8,231 nucleotides of DNA, taken from the NCBI GenBank assembly GCA_050116415.1, contig JASFOS010000097.1, forward strand, positions 1 to 8,231, written 5' to 3'. The first letter of the stretch is position 1. Every line of letters starts with the position of its first letter. Position numbers and translations under genes: made by a program. Positions 5,245 to 8,231 of this stretch are shown piece after piece. Under the pieces are notes generated by a model. The model worked only from the letters and a program-made list of their open reading frames with translations. It searched no databases and had not been told where the DNA came from. The stretch is from JARRJY01 sp050116415. Its GTDB lineage: Bacteria; Pseudomonadota; Gammaproteobacteria; UBA6429; Thiohalophilaceae.

Positions 5245-6418
5245 AATCAACCTGTGCCTGTCGAAATTTGCTGAGTGCAAAACGTGTAAATACCGGTCCA
5301 AATAACTCAAAAATGATCGTGGTACTTATCACTATCGACAATAGAACCTGGTGGTACTCGGGAAACTTGTTTGCCGCCACTAGTGCCATTCCGATTGCTG
5401 CACCGGCCTGGGGTAACATGGCCAAGCCCAACCAGCGCCGTGTTACCTTGTCACTATTACTGTAAATACACCCCAACCACGCACCAATTACTTTTCCGGC
5501 GGTCCTAGCAAGAATATAGGCAATCCCAATAAAGCCGATATCAGCCAACACGTCTATATCAAGTGTCGCGCCTGCAAGCACAAAAAACAAGGCCATGATC
5601 GGCCACTCTATTCCTTCTATCGCATGAAACGGGTATTTATGATGCTTGGCTAGATTAGCGATAACTGCCCCCATAACCATGGAAGCAATCAGGAAAGAAA
5701 CCTCCAGCCACAAGGCCAATCCACCACAGAGAAAAACCAGTCCCAATGCCTCGGTCAATATAGGCTGACCACGTTTGATGCGCCCAGTGAAATATGCTGC
5801 AGGTAACCCGATGCATAATCCCAATAACAGAGCACCACCCAGTTCCTTAGTGATGTTAAGTACAGGTGAAAACGACACACCACTACCGTTGACTATCTCG
5901 ACAAATGAAAGACTGATACTAAAAATTAGCAAGGCCCAAGCATCATCAAGAGCGACAATGGAAAGTAACAGGTTTGCAAATGGGCTGTTATCTTCTACTT
6001 CCATTACTACATCTACAACTGCGGCCGGTGCAGTAGCCGCCGCTAGACTCGCCAACAGAATCACAAGGCCAAAACCAAGCCCTAGCAAAGACAGGCCACA
6101 TAATACAATCAGGCTGGTAGTCAATGCTGCAGTTATCGAAATGATGAGCATTCTTCGACCATTTTGAGCCAGTGTTTCTTTAGTCAGCTTTCCACCCAGC
6201 AGAAAACCCACCATTAACAACGCCATTTCTGCGATCAACTCAAAACGATGAGTGAAAAAATCTGGAATCAGGTCAAGAACTTCCGGGCCAATAATAACGC
6301 CAAAGATCAGTAACAATGTCACTCGTGGTAGAAAAGTACGTCTCCCCAGTAGATCTGTGGCCATCCCCAGTAACAGGATACCACCAAGCGATAACAGAAA
6401 TTGATATTCATTGAACAT
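5237..6418 (-). CDS. Cation:proton antiporter, CPA2/KefB-like
   Basis: This 393-residue integral membrane protein has about 11-12 hydrophobic segments across its length, typical of the Na+/H+ exchanger fold (PF00999). The family landmarks are GFLLGGKL near residue 71, the unwound-helix region ATAPAAVVDVV (about 128-138), and the ion-binding pair DD in VALDDAWALL (Asp158, Asp159). Arg305 and Lys309 lie in the LARTAGKVIGA helix, and LPQAGAAIGMAL comes near the end. The DD pair is typical of electrogenic Na+ (K+)/H+ exchange; the ion is unknown. There is no C-terminal TrkA-N regulatory domain, unlike KefB/KefC. The ATG at 6418 is preferred; an in-frame TTG at 6430 is possible, and neither has a clear ribosome-binding site. 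Its end overlaps the macrodomain gene. Confidence 0.92.
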   Translation of the reverse strand: MFNEYQFLLSLGGILLLGMATDLLGRRTFLPRVTLLLIFGVIIGPEVLDLIPDFFTHRFELIAEMALLMVGFLLGGKLTKETLAQNGRRMLIISITAALTTSLIVLCGLSLLGLGFGLVILLASLAAATAPAAVVDVVMEVEDNSPFANLLLSIVALDDAWALLIFSISLSFVEIVNGSGVSFSPVLNITKELGGALLLGLCIGLPAAYFTGRIKRGQPILTEALGLVFLCGGLALWLEVSFLIASMVMGAVIANLAKHHKYPFHAIEGIEWPIMALFFVLAGATLDIDVLADIGFIGIAYILARTAGKVIGAWLGCIYSNSDKVTRRWLGLAMLPQAGAAIGMALVAANKFPEYHQVLLSIVISTTIIFELFGPVFTRFALSKFRQAQVDYD

Positions 6419-6471
6419 GTTATTATTCAAATTATAAATAACCAGGTTGCCACGCCTAGCCTACTACCTGT

Positions 6472-6496
6472 CGCGACAACACTACAAGTTGTCTCG
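6472..6496. repeat. Inverted repeat in the rtcB-antiporter gap
   Basis: GACAAC (6475-6480) and GTTGTC (6488-6493) form a 6-bp stem with a seven-base loop, extended by two more pairs past one mismatch. It overlaps a second perfect palindrome, TGTCGCGACA (6469-6478). No T run follows on the minus strand, so it is not a standard terminator for rtcB. It could be an operator or a processing site. Confidence 0.4.
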
Positions 6497-6504
6497 GCTG
6501 GGTA

Positions 6505-7938
6505 TCAACCTTTTACACAAACCAGCGGTTCCAGACGTACTACCTTTTTTGCCAGGCCCGATTGATCCGCTGAATCGACCACTGCCGTAACGTCCTTGTA
6601 TGAACCGGGTGCCTCCTCGGCCACCCCACGCATTGAGGGACTGCGAATCAGGATGCCTTTTTCATCCTGCAACTGCCTGATCAGTTCCTTGCCACGCCAC
6701 TGTCGTGTTGCCTGGTGTCGACTCATCGCCCGTCCCGCCCCATGACAGGCTGAACTGAACGCCAGTTGTTCACTTTGCTTTGTGCCTGCGAGAATATATG
6801 AGCCGGTCCCCATCGAACCGCCAATGATCACCGGCTGGCCGACCTCGCGCAAGGCTGCAGGAATATCCGGATGCCCCGGCCCATAGGCACGGGTGGCGCC
6901 TTTGCGATGAATATAAAGCCGGCGCTTCTCGCCATTAATTTCGTGCTGTTCCACTTTACAGGTGTTATGCGAAACATCATAGAGCAAGCGCAAATCAGCA
7001 TCGGGAAAAATACGGGCAAATGCGCCACGCGTTAAATGGGTAATGATTTGCCGATTGGCCAGGGCACAATTTACGCCCGCACGCATGGCACCCAGGTAAC
7101 GTTGTCCGATCTCCGAGTTCACCGGGGCACAGGCCAGCTCCCGGTCCGGTAGTTCAATCCCGAAACGGGAGGCCGCCATGGCCATCTCCTTGAGAAACTC
7201 GGTACCAATTTGGTGACCCAGGCCCCGTGAACCACAGTGAATACTGACCACCACATCGCCCTGGTGGAGGCCAAAACGTTCGGCAATCAGCTCGTCGTAT
7301 ATCGCCGTAACATGCTGGACTTCCAGGTAATGATTACCGGAACCCAGGGTGCCCATTTCATTCTGCTGGCGTTTCTTGGCATGCTCGGAAACCTGGCGCG
7401 GCTCGGCGCCTTGCATGCAACCGTGCTCTTCGATACGTTCCAGGTCAATGGCGTCGCCATAGCCCCGCTCTACCGCCCACTGGGCGCCACCTTTTAACAT
7501 GGCATTCATTTGCGACATGGTAAGGTGAATCGTGCCGGTACTGCCGACCCCGGCAGGAATGTCGCGATAGAGTTGATCGACCAGGGCTTTTTTGAGCGGC
7601 TCGACTTCCATCTTGTTGAGCCCGGTATGCAGGCAACGTACCCCGCAGGAGATATCAAAGCCGACACCTCCTGCTGAAATAACGCCACCCTGCTCGGCAT
7701 CAAATGCCGCCACACCACCGATGGGAAAGCCGTATCCCCAGTGTGCATCGGGCATCGCATAGGCGGCCTGTACAATCCCCGGCAACATGGCAACGTTACA
7801 AATCTGCTCACGCACCTTGTCATCCATGTCCTTGATCAACTGCTCATCGGCATAGATTACCGCGGGGACACGCATTTTCCCCGTGGGCTCAATACGCCAG
7901 GTATAATCATTGACCTTGTTGAATATCCTGATATCGAT
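6505..7938 (-). CDS. rtcB: tRNA-splicing / RNA-repair ligase RtcB, archaeal-type, apparent AUC start
   Basis: RtcB joins RNA 2',3'-cyclic-phosphate or 3'-phosphate ends to 5'-OH ends, using GTP and Mn2+. From 7938 the protein is 477 residues, the usual length of this type. Metal-site and nucleotide motifs are intact: GFDISCGVR (Asp95, Cys98), HCGSRGLGHQ, DVSHNTCKVE, and CHGAGRAMSR with the guanylylated His399. It resembles the Pyrococcus-type enzyme more than E. coli RtcB. The first ATG is at 7875, but conserved N-terminal sequence (FNKVNDYTWRIEPTGK before MRVP) continues upstream. No ATG, GTG or TTG occurs between it and the archease stop. The best start is AUC at 7938 or 7941, behind AGGGG (7952-7948). 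The end coordinate is therefore inferred; an ATG-based call gives 7875. Archease lies directly upstream. Confidence 0.9.
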   Translation of the reverse strand: MDIRIFNKVNDYTWRIEPTGKMRVPAVIYADEQLIKDMDDKVREQICNVAMLPGIVQAAYAMPDAHWGYGFPIGGVAAFDAEQGGVISAGGVGFDISCGVRCLHTGLNKMEVEPLKKALVDQLYRDIPAGVGSTGTIHLTMSQMNAMLKGGAQWAVERGYGDAIDLERIEEHGCMQGAEPRQVSEHAKKRQQNEMGTLGSGNHYLEVQHVTAIYDELIAERFGLHQGDVVVSIHCGSRGLGHQIGTEFLKEMAMAASRFGIELPDRELACAPVNSEIGQRYLGAMRAGVNCALANRQIITHLTRGAFARIFPDADLRLLYDVSHNTCKVEQHEINGEKRRLYIHRKGATRAYGPGHPDIPAALREVGQPVIIGGSMGTGSYILAGTKQSEQLAFSSACHGAGRAMSRHQATRQWRGKELIRQLQDEKGILIRSPSMRGVAEEAPGSYKDVTAVVDSADQSGLAKKVVRLEPLVCVKG

Positions 7939-7947
7939 GATCGTTAT

Positions 7948-7952
7948 CCCCT
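7948..7952 (-). promoter_or_regulatory. rtcB: Ribosome-binding site that points to a non-canonical rtcB start
   Basis: AGGGG lies 6 bases before AUC at 7941 and 9 bases before AUC at 7938, and over 70 bases before the first ATG at 7875. It begins just after the archease stop codon. The ATG at 7875 has ACGGGGAAA directly before it, a poorly spaced purine stretch that is itself coding for conserved residues. Confidence 0.5.
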
Positions 7953-7953
7953 G

Positions 7954-8231
7954 TTAAACATCGACGATACATTGCGCGAGCCAGCGACCATCCTGCTGCT
8001 GTTTTACCCGCAATTCTGTCAAGGTGGCGCCTTTGATCTCGACCGCCGGCTGATGCCTGTTGCGGTCAACCTTTTCACCGCAGACCCTGGCCTGCAAATG
8101 CCCGTCCTGAATCTTCACATCAAACTGGCTGAATAACATATGGCGGGTCGCCATCTCGTAAACCAGCGCATTCAACCAGTCGACAAACAGGTATTCCCGA
8201 TCTTCAGCGTCACACTCCAGGCTGATACAGT
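7954..8231 (-). CDS. Archease, C-terminal part
   Basis: The N-terminus lies beyond base 8231; 92 codons remain, including the stop, and the frame is open to the window edge. The residues reading DWLNALVYEMATRHMLFSQF match the archease LLvdWLneLly block. They are followed by GEKVDRNRHQPAVEIKGAT, equivalent to the conserved GE.fD..rH....EIKa.T motif, and the end ...AQCIVDV matches the family C-terminus (acidic residue before the last hydrophobic one, a calcium/metal-site feature). Archease is a small protein that speeds RtcB guanylylation and lets it turn over many times. The stop is 15 bases before the proposed rtcB start, and both genes are in the same reading frame. A shorter call from TTG at 8175 would cut into the domain and is rejected. 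Confidence 0.9.
   Translation of the reverse strand, partial: CISLECDAEDREYLFVDWLNALVYEMATRHMLFSQFDVKIQDGHLQARVCGEKVDRNRHQPAVEIKGATLTELRVKQQQDGRWLAQCIVDV

Noticed and set aside
4839..5465. Open frames antisense to or overlapping the macrodomain and antiporter genes
   Set aside because: Both genes have complete domain motifs; the alternative frames have no start signals or recognisable content.
6431..6436. Perfect TATAAT on the minus strand just before the antiporter gene
   Set aside because: It is only 12 bases before the ATG at 6418, there is no fitting -35, and a start there would leave almost no leader. Probably chance in AT-rich sequence, though a leaderless transcript is not excluded.
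7237..8136. Plus-strand frames opposite rtcB and archease
   Set aside because: They are antisense shadows of highly conserved genes.

Overview
The window looks like a gammaproteobacterial chromosome segment, probably from a facultatively anaerobic or denitrifying lineage. This rests on the small DUF6763-like protein, a KefB/CPA2-type antiporter, a lipoprotein with a typical lipobox, and several FNR/DNR-type boxes. The taxonomic call is inference. No tRNA, rRNA, CRISPR array or insertion sequence was seen, and no stretch over 300 bases lacks a gene.

Layout. (1) 1-555, minus: 5' part of an MBL-fold/beta-CASP-type RNase gene, diverging from a small DUF6763-like gene (712-1023, plus) across a perfect FNR-type palindrome. 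(2) 2927-1040, minus: a tightly overlapping operon of an MJ1316/DUF504 RNA-end-recognition protein, RNA 3'-phosphate cyclase RtcA and a PRPP-dependent phosphoribosyltransferase. (3) 3142-4311: an AT-richer block of three small genes: an EF-hand lipoprotein and an unrecognised 116-aa protein (plus strand) and an unrecognised 120-aa protein (minus strand). The lipoprotein and 120-aa genes each have an FNR/DNR-like box about 41.5 bases before a plausible start site. (4) 6418-4469, minus: an overlapping operon of a CPA2 antiporter, a macrodomain hydrolase and a secreted four-cysteine protein. (5) 8231-6505, minus: the 3' part of an archease gene followed by the RNA ligase gene rtcB.

The unifying theme is RNA-end metabolism. 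RtcB ligates 2',3'-cyclic-phosphate or 3'-phosphate ends to 5'-OH ends, archease activates it, and RtcA makes the cyclic phosphate. MJ1316 is named as a cyclic-end recognition domain, the MBL enzyme belongs to an RNA-processing nuclease family, and macrodomains act on ADP-ribose derivatives, including products of tRNA-splicing phosphate transfer. The phosphoribosyltransferase could salvage bases from degraded RNA. All these genes are on the minus strand, in four transcription units interleaved with membrane, envelope and possibly oxygen- or NO-responsive genes. The most unusual detail is that rtcB has no ATG, GTG or TTG at the start position that its conserved N-terminus demands. An AUC start behind an AGGGG ribosome-binding site is the best candidate.
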